Source: CAYYWV01 sp964475385
Lineage (GTDB): Bacteria > Pseudomonadota > Alphaproteobacteria > JAAXGF01
Reading direction: 5' to 3'
Length of the DNA stretch: 6,234 nucleotides
NCBI GenBank assembly: GCA_964475385.1
Contig: CAYYWV010000127.1
Coordinates: 1 to 6,234, forward strand
In this document: in pieces, positions 1 to 5,315 of the stretch
How the letters are laid out: each line of letters starts with the position of its first letter
Numbering within the stretch: the first letter of the stretch is position 1
The notes under the pieces: model-generated
Told to the model about the DNA's origin: nothing
Database searches by the model: none
What the model saw: only the letters and a program-made list of their open reading frames with translations
Program-made: the position numbers and the translations under genes

Positions 1-67
1 GAACGTAGTTCGCCTCGTTCCGCCCCAGCCCCGCCTCGTATGGATGGGTCGCGTCAAGCTCGCTCAT
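1..67 (-). CDS. Acyl-CoA synthetase, N-terminal fragment cut by the window edge
   Basis: Reading leftward from an ATG at 67-65, the frame stays open to the window edge and gives 22 residues: MSELDATHPYEAGLG followed by RNEANYV. The pattern PYE-x-GL-x-x-N-x-A-N-[YF]-V is what I recognise as the extreme N-terminus of the fatty-acyl-CoA synthetase (AMP-dependent ligase) family common in Alphaproteobacteria, where it is usually followed by a PLTPLSFLERAA-type stretch. Such enzymes activate a carboxylic acid with ATP, through an acyl-adenylate, to an acyl-CoA. A purine-rich stretch (AAGAAAGG, complement of 80-87) lies about 12 nt before the ATG, a rather long spacing for a ribosome site. The body of the enzyme and all its catalytic motifs lie outside the window, so substrate class cannot be judged. 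It diverges from the short-chain acyl-CoA synthetase gene at 246. The assignment rests on a short recognised motif only. Confidence 0.6.
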   Translation of the reverse strand, partial: MSELDATHPYEAGLGRNEANYV

Positions 68-245
68 CGCCCGATACCGCCTTTCTTCTGGTGAACCGCA
101 GGCGCGATTCTTTCCCCTCGCGGGCCGCTTTGCAACCGCCGGACGTCGATGGTGCGGATCGTTCTTTACCTCGGCTTGCCTTTTCCCGCAGAATCGGCCG
201 CGAGCCACCGGCATCGGGGGGCAATCACTAAGGGAGGCGGAGACG
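68..245. promoter_or_regulatory. Divergent intergenic region between two acyl-CoA synthetase genes
   Basis: This 178 bp gap must hold the promoters of both divergent genes. It contains a good ribosome site for the rightward gene (AGGGAGG, 231-237, 8 nt before its ATG), two GANTC sites (106-110 and 191-195) and one TTTGCAA element (129-135). I found no convincing -35/-10 pair on either strand. Short open frames here carry no recognisable protein. Confidence 0.5.
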
Positions 246-2153
246 ATGGACAGCCGGTACGACGAAGTCTATGCGCGCTCGATCGAAGACCCGGAAGGAT
301 TCTGGGGCGAGGCCGCCCGCGAGATCGACTGGTACGAGCCCTGGGACCGGGTGCTCGACGATTCGCGAAAGCCGTTCTACCGGTGGTTCTCGGGCGCGGT
401 TGTCAACACCTGCCACAACGCGCTCGACCGCCATGTGGACGGCGGCCGCGCCGATCAGCTCGCCCTGATCTACGACAGCCCGGTGACCGGGACCGTCAAG
501 CGCTACACCTATCGCGAGCTCCGCGACGAGGTCGCGCGCTTCGCCGGCGCGCTCGCCGCCCAGGGCGTGGCCAAGGGCGACCGGGTGTTGATCTACATGC
601 CGATGATCCCCGAGGCCGTGATCGCCATGCTCGCCTGCGCGCGGATCGGGGCCATCCATTCGGTCGTCTTCGGCGGCTTCGCCGCCAACGAGCTCGCGAC
701 CCGGATCGACGACGCCAAACCTAAGGCGATCGTCTCGGCCTCCTGCGGGATCGAGGTCAATCGGGTGATCCCTTACAAGCCGCTGCTCGAGAAGGCGATC
801 GAGATCGCCTCGGCCAAGCCCGAGCGCCGGATCATCGTCCAGCGCCCGCAGGAAACCGCGCCCATGACCGCGGGCCTCGACATCGATTGGCGCGAGGCGA
901 TGGCCGACGCGAGCCCCGCCGATTGCGTGCCGGTGGCGGCGACCGATCCCCTCTACATTCTCTACACCTCGGGGACCACCGGCGTGCCCAAAGGCGTCGT
1001 GCGCGACAACGGCGGCCATCTCGTCGCGCTCAAGTGGTCGATGAAGAACGTCTACGGGGTCGAGCCGGGCGAGGTCTACTGGGCGGCCTCCGACGTCGGC
1101 TGGGTGGTCGGGCATTCCTATATCGTCTACGGACCCTTGTTCCACGGCTGCACGACCGTTTTGTTCGAGGGCAAGCCGGTCGGCACCCCCGACCCGGGGG
1201 CGTTCTGGCGGGTGATCGCCGAGCACGGGGTCTCGACCCTGTTCACCGCGCCGACCGCGTTCCGCGCGATCAAGCGCGAAGACCCCGAGGCGCAATACAT
1301 GAAGCCCCACGATCTCAGCCGGTTCCGCGCCCTGTTCCTGGCCGGCGAGCGCTCGGACCCCGACACCCTGCAATGGGCCGAGCGCCATCTCGGCGTGCCG
1401 GTGATCGACCACTGGTGGCAGACCGAGACCGGCTGGGCGATCGGCGCCAACTGCCTCGGGCTCGGCATGCTGCCGGTCAAGCACGGCTCGCCGACCAAGG
1501 CGGTTCCGGGTTACCGGGTCGAGGTCGTGGACGACGACTGCAACCCGGTGCCGGCGGGCGACATCGGCGCGATCGTGGTCAAGCTGCCGCTGCCGCCCGG
1601 CTGCCTGCCGACGCTGTGGAACAACGACAAGGGCTTCGTCGAATCCTACCTCTCGGACTTCCCCGGCTACTACAAGACCGCGGACGCCGGCTATATCGAC
1701 GAGGACGGCTACCTCTGGATCATGAGCCGGACCGACGACATCATCAACGTCGCCGGCCACCGGCTCTCCACCGGCGCGATGGAGGAGGTGCTCGCCGCCC
1801 ATCCGGACGTGGCCGAATGCGCGGTCATCGGCGTCGCCGATTCGCTCAAGGGCGAGGTGCCGCTCGGCTTTCTTGTGCTCAACGCCGGCGTCGAGCGCGA
1901 TCCCGGCGAGATCGTCGCCGAGGTCGTCCAGATGGTGCGCGAACGCATCGGCCCGGTCGCGGCGTTCAAAACCGCGACCGTGGTCAAGCGCCTGCCCAAG
2001 ACGCGCTCGGGCAAGATCCTGCGCGGAACCATGAAGAAGATCGCCGACGGCGCGCCCTATCGGATGCCGGCGACGATCGACGATCCGGCGATTCTCGACG
2101 AGATTACGGAAGCGCTGCGCGCCAACGGCTACGCCAAGAACAGCGCGGGCTGA
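246..2153 (+). CDS. prpE: Propionyl-CoA synthetase / ACSS3-like short-chain acyl-CoA synthetase
   Basis: This is a complete 635-residue AMP-forming acyl-CoA ligase of the acetyl-CoA/propionyl-CoA synthetase group (PrpE of bacteria is about 628 residues). It should activate propionate, or a similar short-chain acid, to its CoA thioester in the cytoplasm using ATP and CoA. Residues ~5-79 match the ACAS N-terminal region. The P-loop is YTSGTTGVPKG (240-250), the A5 motif is WWQTETGW (390-397), the ribose-binding Asp is D480 in YYKTADAG, the hinge is near R495 in SRTDD, and the CoA-side loop is NVAGHR (501-506). The C-terminal PKTRSGK places the catalytic, normally acetylatable Lys at K590. The stretch LPLPPGC (447-453) and the residue after the A5 motif (GW, not GG) favour PrpE/ACSS3 over acetyl-CoA synthetase, although butyrate or acetate activity is possible. 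The start is supported by AGGGAGG 8 nt upstream. No methylcitrate-cycle gene is visible nearby. Confidence 0.9.
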   Translation: MDSRYDEVYARSIEDPEGFWGEAAREIDWYEPWDRVLDDSRKPFYRWFSGAVVNTCHNALDRHVDGGRADQLALIYDSPVTGTVKRYTYRELRDEVARFAGALAAQGVAKGDRVLIYMPMIPEAVIAMLACARIGAIHSVVFGGFAANELATRIDDAKPKAIVSASCGIEVNRVIPYKPLLEKAIEIASAKPERRIIVQRPQETAPMTAGLDIDWREAMADASPADCVPVAATDPLYILYTSGTTGVPKGVVRDNGGHLVALKWSMKNVYGVEPGEVYWAASDVGWVVGHSYIVYGPLFHGCTTVLFEGKPVGTPDPGAFWRVIAEHGVSTLFTAPTAFRAIKREDPEAQYMKPHDLSRFRALFLAGERSDPDTLQWAERHLGVPVIDHWWQTETGWAIGANCLGLGMLPVKHGSPTKAVPGYRVEVVDDDCNPVPAGDIGAIVVKLPLPPGCLPTLWNNDKGFVESYLSDFPGYYKTADAGYIDEDGYLWIMSRTDDIINVAGHRLSTGAMEEVLAAHPDVAECAVIGVADSLKGEVPLGFLVLNAGVERDPGEIVAEVVQMVRERIGPVAAFKTATVVKRLPKTRSGKILRGTMKKIADGAPYRMPATIDDPAILDEITEALRANGYAKNSAG

Positions 2154-2170
2154 GCGGCGCGCTCAGGCGC
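2143..2170. terminator. Palindrome spanning both stop codons of convergent genes; possible bidirectional terminator
   Basis: CTGAGCG (2150-2156) and CGCTCAG (2160-2166) form a perfect 7 bp stem with a 3 nt loop. GCGC at 2143-2146 can pair with GCGC at 2167-2170, leaving a GGG bulge. The TGA of the rightward synthetase (2151-2153) lies in one arm and the TGA of leftward trcR (complement of 2163-2165) lies in the other. No T-run follows on either strand, so this is not a canonical intrinsic terminator. It could act as a weak bidirectional terminator or an RNA 3'-end stabiliser. Confidence 0.4.
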
Positions 2171-2759
2171 CTTCCGGGGAAGAGGCGGCGGGCTGCTCGG
2201 CCTTGGCTTCGGGGTCGTCCTCCGCCGCCGGCTTGCCGCGGCCTTCGGCCTGCGCCCGGGCGATCGCCGCATTCAGATCCTTCTGGGCGCAGAGACCGAG
2301 AAGCACGGGATCGCGCGGCTTGATGTTGGCGCTGTTCCAATGGGTCCGGTCGCGCACCGCGTTGATCGTGTTCTTTGTGGTGCCGATCAGCTTGCTGATT
2401 TGGCCGTCGCTGAGCTCGGGGTGGTGGCGCAGGAGCCAAGCGATGGCGTCGGGCTTGTCGCCGCGCTTCGAGACCGGCGTATAGCGCGCCTTGCGGCCTT
2501 TGGGCTTGGGCACGTCGAGGGGCTTGCGCATCTGAAGCCGCGCGCTGGGATCGGCCTGGCAACGCTCGATCTCCTCGCGGGTGAGCTGGCCGTTGGCGAT
2601 GGGGTCGAGGCCCACGAGGCCGCTCGCGACCTCGCCGTCGGCGATCGCTTGGACCTCGAGCACGTGCATGCCGCAGAAGTCGGCGATCTGCTCGAAGGTC
2701 AAGGTCGTGTTGTCGACCAGCCACACGGCGGTGGCCTTGGGCATCAGCGGCTGCGCCAT
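2163..2759 (-). CDS. trcR: TrcR-type cell-cycle transcriptional regulator (DUF1013 family)
   Basis: The 198-residue product begins MAQPLMPKATAVWLVDN, the conserved start of the DUF1013 family, annotated in databases as the cell-cycle transcriptional regulator TrcR and restricted to Alphaproteobacteria. Two helix-turn-helix-like segments are visible. The first, about 20-41, contains TFEQIADFCG and VLEVQAIADG. The second, about 116-138, contains LSDGQISKLIGTTKNTINAV. Basic linkers surround the second segment (PKPKGRKARY, 85-93). The last ~27 residues are Ala/Pro/Glu-rich and probably disordered. An in-frame ATG 90 nt further upstream exists, but its extra 30 residues are not family-like. AGGAGG (complement of 2764-2769) sits 4 nt before the chosen ATG, which settles the start. 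It lies downstream of the oxidoreductase gene on the same strand across 106 bp. A separate promoter is plausible there. The regulatory role is known from the family name; targets in this organism are unknown. Confidence 0.88.
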   Translation of the reverse strand: MAQPLMPKATAVWLVDNTTLTFEQIADFCGMHVLEVQAIADGEVASGLVGLDPIANGQLTREEIERCQADPSARLQMRKPLDVPKPKGRKARYTPVSKRGDKPDAIAWLLRHHPELSDGQISKLIGTTKNTINAVRDRTHWNSANIKPRDPVLLGLCAQKDLNAAIARAQAEGRGKPAAEDDPEAKAEQPAASSPEGA

Positions 2760-2763
2760 TTGT

Positions 2764-2769
2764 CCTCCT
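2764..2769 (-). promoter_or_regulatory. Ribosome-binding site fixing the trcR start
   Basis: The complement reads AGGAGG, a full Shine-Dalgarno match, with a 4 nt spacer to the ATG at 2759-2757. The longer in-frame start at 2849 lacks comparable support, so this site decides for the 198-residue protein. Confidence 0.75.
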
Positions 2770-2806
2770 CGATTTCCCTGGGGGCGCGTCGCGCAGGCTC
2801 CGGCGC

Positions 2807-2816
2807 GATTCGATTC
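2807..2816. promoter_or_regulatory. Two abutting GANTC (CcrM methylation) sites upstream of trcR
   Basis: GATTCGATTC gives two back-to-back GANTC sites (2807-2811 and 2812-2816), 48-57 bp before the trcR ATG. GANTC is the target of the cell-cycle methyltransferase CcrM in most Alphaproteobacteria, and methylated GANTC in promoters is read by GcrA. The motif is seen directly; a regulatory role is inferred from the adjacent cell-cycle gene. Confidence 0.5.
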
Positions 2817-2819
2817 CCC

Positions 2820-2849
2820 CGTATAGGCGCAATCGGGGGCCGGACGCAA
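2820..2849 (-). promoter_or_regulatory. Candidate promoter for trcR
   Basis: On the minus strand TTGCGT (complement of 2844-2849) and TATACG (complement of 2820-2825) are separated by 18 nt. Transcription would start near 2813, on the paired GANTC sites. The -35 match is poor, beginning with TTG only. CCCCCG (2816-2821) and CGGGGG (2834-2839) flank the -10 as a 6 bp inverted repeat, which could be an operator or RNA hairpin. trcR could instead be read through from the oxidoreductase gene. Confidence 0.3.
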
Positions 2850-2865
2850 CGACTTCGCGCCGAGT

Positions 2866-3867
2866 TCAGACCGTCAGCACGATCTTGCCGATGTGCGCGC
2901 CCGATTCCATGCGGCGGTGGGCCTCGGCCGCCTCGGCGAGCGGGAAGGTCGAATCGATCACCGGCGCGATCCGCCCCGCGTCCAGAAGCGGCCACACCTC
3001 GGCCGCGAGCTCGGCCGCGATCGCGCCCTTCTCCTCGACCCCGCGGGGGCGCAGCGTCGAGCCCGTGATGGTGAGGCGCTTGAGCATCACCGGCAAGAGG
3101 TCGATCTCGACCCGGCTGCCGCCGAGGAAGGCGATGAACACGAGCCGCCCGCCCGTGCGCAACGCCTTGATGTCGCGGGCGACGTAGTCGCCGCCCACCA
3201 TGTCGAGGATCACGTCGACGCCTTCGCCGCCGGTCGCCTCCTTGACGGCGGCGACGAAGTCCTCGCTGCGGTAGTTGATCGCCCGCTCCGCGCCGAGGCG
3301 CAGGCAGGCCGCGCATTTCTCGGCCGTGCCCGCGGTCGCGAAGACGCGCGCGCCGCGCGCCGCGGCGATCTGAATCGCGGTGGTGCCGATGCCGCTCGAT
3401 CCGCCGTGGACCAGGAACCGCTCGCCGGCCTCGAGCCCGGCGCGCTGGAAGACATTGGTCCAGACCGTAAAGAAGGTCTCGGGCAGCGCGGCCGCGCGGA
3501 TCGCGTCATAGCCCTTGGGAAACGGCAGGCACTGCGCGGCCGGGGCGACGCAGTACTCGGCGTAGCCGCCGCCCGCAACCAGCGCGCAGACCTCCGCCCC
3601 CGGCGCGAGGGCGTCCACCCCGGGGCCGAGCGCGACCACCTCGCCCGCGACCTCGAGCCCGGGAATGTCGGACGCCCCCGGCGGCGGCGGGTAGCCGCCC
3701 GTGCGCTGCAAGAGATCGGGCCGGTTGACCCCGGCGGCGGCGACCCGGATCAAGACCTCGCCGTGGCCCGGCTCGGGGCGCGGGCGCTCCACCGGTTTGA
3801 GAACCTCGGGTCCGCCGGGCTCGGCGATCTCGATGGCGGTCATGGCGGCGGGAAGCGAAGCGGCCAT
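2866..3867 (-). CDS. NAD(P)H:quinone oxidoreductase, PIG3/zeta-crystallin type
   Basis: This 333-residue protein is a zinc-free medium-chain dehydrogenase/reductase, predicted to reduce quinones or reactive carbonyls with NADPH in the cytoplasm. The N-terminal GroES-like domain carries AGVNRPDLLQRTGGYPPPPG (45-64) and IPGLEVAGEV (68-77), the signature of the PIG3 (TP53I3) subgroup. The Rossmann nucleotide loop is VHGGSSGIGTTAIQ (153-166). Later family blocks are LGAERAINY (191-199), GEGVDVILDMVGG (214-226) and a C-terminal HIGKIVL (325-331). I see no cysteine cluster for structural zinc and no catalytic-zinc motif. The start at 3867 has GGAGGAG (complement of 3873-3879) 5 nt upstream. A second in-frame ATG at 3843 has no clear ribosome site, so the longer form is preferred. 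It diverges from the dehydrogenase at 4000 and lies 106 bp upstream of trcR on the same strand. The physiological substrate is unknown. Confidence 0.9.
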   Translation of the reverse strand: MAASLPAAMTAIEIAEPGGPEVLKPVERPRPEPGHGEVLIRVAAAGVNRPDLLQRTGGYPPPPGASDIPGLEVAGEVVALGPGVDALAPGAEVCALVAGGGYAEYCVAPAAQCLPFPKGYDAIRAAALPETFFTVWTNVFQRAGLEAGERFLVHGGSSGIGTTAIQIAAARGARVFATAGTAEKCAACLRLGAERAINYRSEDFVAAVKEATGGEGVDVILDMVGGDYVARDIKALRTGGRLVFIAFLGGSRVEIDLLPVMLKRLTITGSTLRPRGVEEKGAIAAELAAEVWPLLDAGRIAPVIDSTFPLAEAAEAHRRMESGAHIGKIVLTV

Positions 3868-3999
3868 TGGGTCTCCTCCGGTCGGTCGGCGCGCGGCGAT
3901 ACTTTGCCCCAGGCCGCGCGCGGGCGCAAATCGCTCTATGATCTCTAGCTCTATGATCTCTATATATCGCCGCGCCGCTCAGCAACCACGAGGGAGCCG
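3868..3999. promoter_or_regulatory. Divergent promoter region between oxidoreductase and dehydrogenase genes
   Basis: These 132 bp must drive both divergent genes. The half nearer the oxidoreductase is GC-rich. Next to it is an AT-rich block (about 3928-3968) made mostly of a duplicated 15-mer ending in TATATAT. On the minus strand, TTGCTG (complement of 3979-3984) lies 15 to 17 nt before TATAGA/TAGAGA, a weak candidate promoter for the oxidoreductase. A ribosome site for the dehydrogenase (AGGGAG, 3991-3996) is close to its ATG. TTTGC (3903-3907) and GCAAA (3926-3930) form a loose inverted pair. Confidence 0.45.
3933..3962. repeat. Perfect tandem duplication of a 15 bp unit
   Basis: The unit GCTCTATGATCTCTA occurs at 3933-3947 and again at 3948-3962 with no mismatch and no gap. 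Each copy contains TATGAT (3937-3942 and 3952-3957), a five-of-six match to a -10 hexamer read rightward. Neither copy has a recognisable -35 at normal spacing. The array lies 38-67 bp before the dehydrogenase ATG and 66-95 bp before the oxidoreductase ATG, so it could be a promoter duplication or a two-site operator. Confidence 0.85.
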
Positions 4000-5010
4000 A
4001 TGCCCGGTCCAGCCGATCCGAACCGCCGCATTCGCGTTCACATCAAGAACAACCGTGCGGGCGAAGAGGTGTTCCGCATCACGCCCGAGCGCTTCGCCGC
4101 GGCGGCGGCGCGCCACCCCGAGATCGCGGCCCGCATCGACGCCTTCATCGACTGGGATCTCGACCGCTTCGACGAGTCGATGCGCGACGCCGAGGTGTTC
4201 GTCGGCTGGGATCTGCCGACCGAGGGGCTCGCGCGCCGCGCGCCGCGGCTGCGCTGGATTCACATCATCGGGGCCGGGATCGAGCACCTGCTGCCGCTCG
4301 ACTGGCTGCCCGCCGGGGTCGCGCTGGTCAACAACCGCGGGGTGCACGCGCCCAAGGCGGGCGAGTACGGGCTGATGGCGATCCTGATGCTCAACAACGC
4401 GATTCCCGCGCTCGTCACCCGCCAGCGCGCGCATCGCTACGATCCGATCTACGCGACCCCGGTCGCCGGCAAGACGCTCGTCGTGGTCGGCCTCGGCCAG
4501 ATGGGCCGGGCCGTCGCCCGCCAGGCGAGACGCATGGGGCTCTATGTCATCGGCGTGCGCCGCCGCGGCGGACCCGCGCGCGAGGCCGACGAGACCGTGG
4601 GGCCCGAGGGCCTCGACGCCGCGCTCGCGCGGGCCGACTTCGTGCTCGTGACCGCGCCGCTCACGCCCGAGACCCGAGGGCTGCTCGACCGCCGCCGGCT
4701 CGATCTGATGAAGCCGACCGCCGGCCTCGTCAACATGAGCCGCGCAGGGGTCGTCGATTACGCCGCGCTCGCCGCCAAGCTGCGCGAAGGCGGCCTCGCG
4801 GGCGCGGTGCTCGACGTGTTCGACCCCGAGCCCCTGCCGGCCGCCTCGCCGCTTTGGGACGTTCCCAATCTGATCATCACGCCGCATGTGTCCTCGGACG
4901 ACGCGGACTCCTACATTCCGCGCACCCTCGACCTGTTGTTCGAGAATCTCGGCCGCGATCTCGCCGGCCGGCCGCTGCGCAACCGCGTGCGTCCCCGGCT
5001 CGGCTATTGA
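4000..5010 (+). CDS. NAD(P)-dependent D-2-hydroxyacid dehydrogenase, GhrA-like
   Basis: This 336-residue protein belongs to the D-isomer-specific 2-hydroxyacid dehydrogenases, which interconvert 2-oxo acids and D-2-hydroxy acids. The substrate domain begins the protein and includes LRWIHIIGAGIEHL (84-97). The nucleotide-binding domain has VVVGLGQMG (161-169) with the GxGxxG fingerprint. The catalytic triad is visible as R248 in NMSRAGVVD, E277 in DVFDPEPLP and H296 in ITPHVSS. The R-to-E distance (29) equals that of phosphoglycerate dehydrogenase. After the second Rossmann strand, where NAD enzymes usually carry Asp, the sequence reads VRRRG (186-190), which suggests NADPH. That feature, the SPLWDVPNLIITPH stretch and a C-terminus ending RPRLGY recall glyoxylate/hydroxypyruvate reductase A. 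The exact substrate cannot be read from sequence. AGGG 5 nt before the ATG supports the start. It is rightward, followed after 69 bp by the DUF1192 gene. Confidence 0.88.
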   Translation: MPGPADPNRRIRVHIKNNRAGEEVFRITPERFAAAAARHPEIAARIDAFIDWDLDRFDESMRDAEVFVGWDLPTEGLARRAPRLRWIHIIGAGIEHLLPLDWLPAGVALVNNRGVHAPKAGEYGLMAILMLNNAIPALVTRQRAHRYDPIYATPVAGKTLVVVGLGQMGRAVARQARRMGLYVIGVRRRGGPAREADETVGPEGLDAALARADFVLVTAPLTPETRGLLDRRRLDLMKPTAGLVNMSRAGVVDYAALAAKLREGGLAGAVLDVFDPEPLPAASPLWDVPNLIITPHVSSDDADSYIPRTLDLLFENLGRDLAGRPLRNRVRPRLGY

Positions 5011-5034
5011 GCGCAGCCGCGGCCTTCTTATACT
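5007..5034 (+). promoter_or_regulatory. Candidate sigma-70 promoter for the DUF1192 gene
   Basis: TTGAGC (5007-5012) and TATACT (5029-5034) are separated by 16 nt. The -10 matches TATAAT at five of six positions and the -35 matches TTGACA at four. The -35 overlaps the TGA stop of the dehydrogenase gene (5008-5010). Transcription would begin near 5041 and give a leader of about 40 nt carrying the GAAGGA ribosome site (5066-5071). Confidence 0.45.
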
Positions 5035-5079
5035 TAACGCTCAACCAGGGAAAAGGCGGGACGACGAAGGACAGACGCG

Positions 5080-5265
5080 ATGGACGACGACGAGGCTCTC
5101 GCGCCCAAGACGCCGGGGCTCGCGCCGCGCGACCTCGAAGCCATGTCGATCGCGGCGCTCGGCGAATATATCGCCGAGCTCGAGGCCGAGATCGCGCGCG
5201 TCAAGGCGATGATCGACAAGAAGGAAAGCGCCCGCGCCGCCGCTGACGGCGTGTTCCGAATCTGA
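5080..5265 (+). CDS. DUF1192 family small coiled-coil protein
   Basis: The 61-residue product matches the DUF1192 family of Alphaproteobacteria in size and layout. It has an acidic start (MDDDEAL), a short Pro-rich linker, then LEAMSIAALGEYIAELEAEI and a basic end with ARAAADGVFRI. Residues ~25-50 have a heptad-like pattern (L27, I31, L34, I38, V41, I45) predicted to form one helix or coiled coil, so a scaffold or partner-binding role is possible. No enzymatic motif is present and the family's function is not known to me. GAAGGA (5066-5071), 8 nt before the ATG, supports the start. The last codons and the TGA lie inside a hexamer repeat array. The gene probably has its own promoter overlapping the upstream dehydrogenase stop, although read-through is also possible. 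Confidence 0.82.
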   Translation: MDDDEALAPKTPGLAPRDLEAMSIAALGEYIAELEAEIARVKAMIDKKESARAAADGVFRI

Positions 5266-5285
5266 ATCCGAAACCGAATCCGAAT
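5256..5285. repeat. Five-copy degenerate hexamer array (CCGAAT) over the DUF1192 stop codon
   Basis: Five contiguous hexamers read CCGAAT, CTGAAT, CCGAAA, CCGAAT, CCGAAT. The second copy's C-to-T change creates the in-frame TGA (5263-5265) that ends the DUF1192 gene. An unmutated unit would read CGA and continue as an Arg-Ile repeat. The array also makes four GANTC sites (5258-5262, 5264-5268, 5276-5280, 5282-5286). Confidence 0.8.
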
Positions 5286-5294
5286 CTGGCGGCG

Positions 5295-5315
5295 GCCGCG
5301 CGCCCTTCGCGCGGC
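5295..5315. terminator. GC hairpin between convergent genes; possible bidirectional terminator
   Basis: GCCGCGCG (5295-5302) and CGCGCGGC (5308-5315) form a perfect 8 bp stem with a 5 nt loop. The stem abuts the stop codon of the leftward DinB gene (5316-5318) and lies 30 bp past the DUF1192 stop. No T-run follows on either strand, so termination would be non-canonical. A Rho-dependent end or an RNA-stabilising hairpin are alternatives. Confidence 0.45.

Noticed and set aside
228..1802. A 524-codon open frame antisense to the propionyl-CoA synthetase gene
   Set aside because: It mirrors the codon-position bias of the sense gene, has no recognisable domain, and the sense strand encodes a complete enzyme with all family motifs.
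887..2323. A 478-codon rightward frame inside the same synthetase gene
   Set aside because: It is an Arg-rich alternate-frame reading typical of GC-rich genes and has no family signature.
2893..3948. A 351-codon rightward frame opposite the quinone oxidoreductase
   Set aside because: Its composition (Arg, Ala, Gly, Asp, His rich) is that of an antisense shadow, and the minus-strand product is a clear PIG3-type enzyme.
3979..4887. A 302-codon leftward frame opposite the D-2-hydroxyacid dehydrogenase
   Set aside because: It is a shadow of the sense gene, whose catalytic triad and Rossmann fingerprint are intact.
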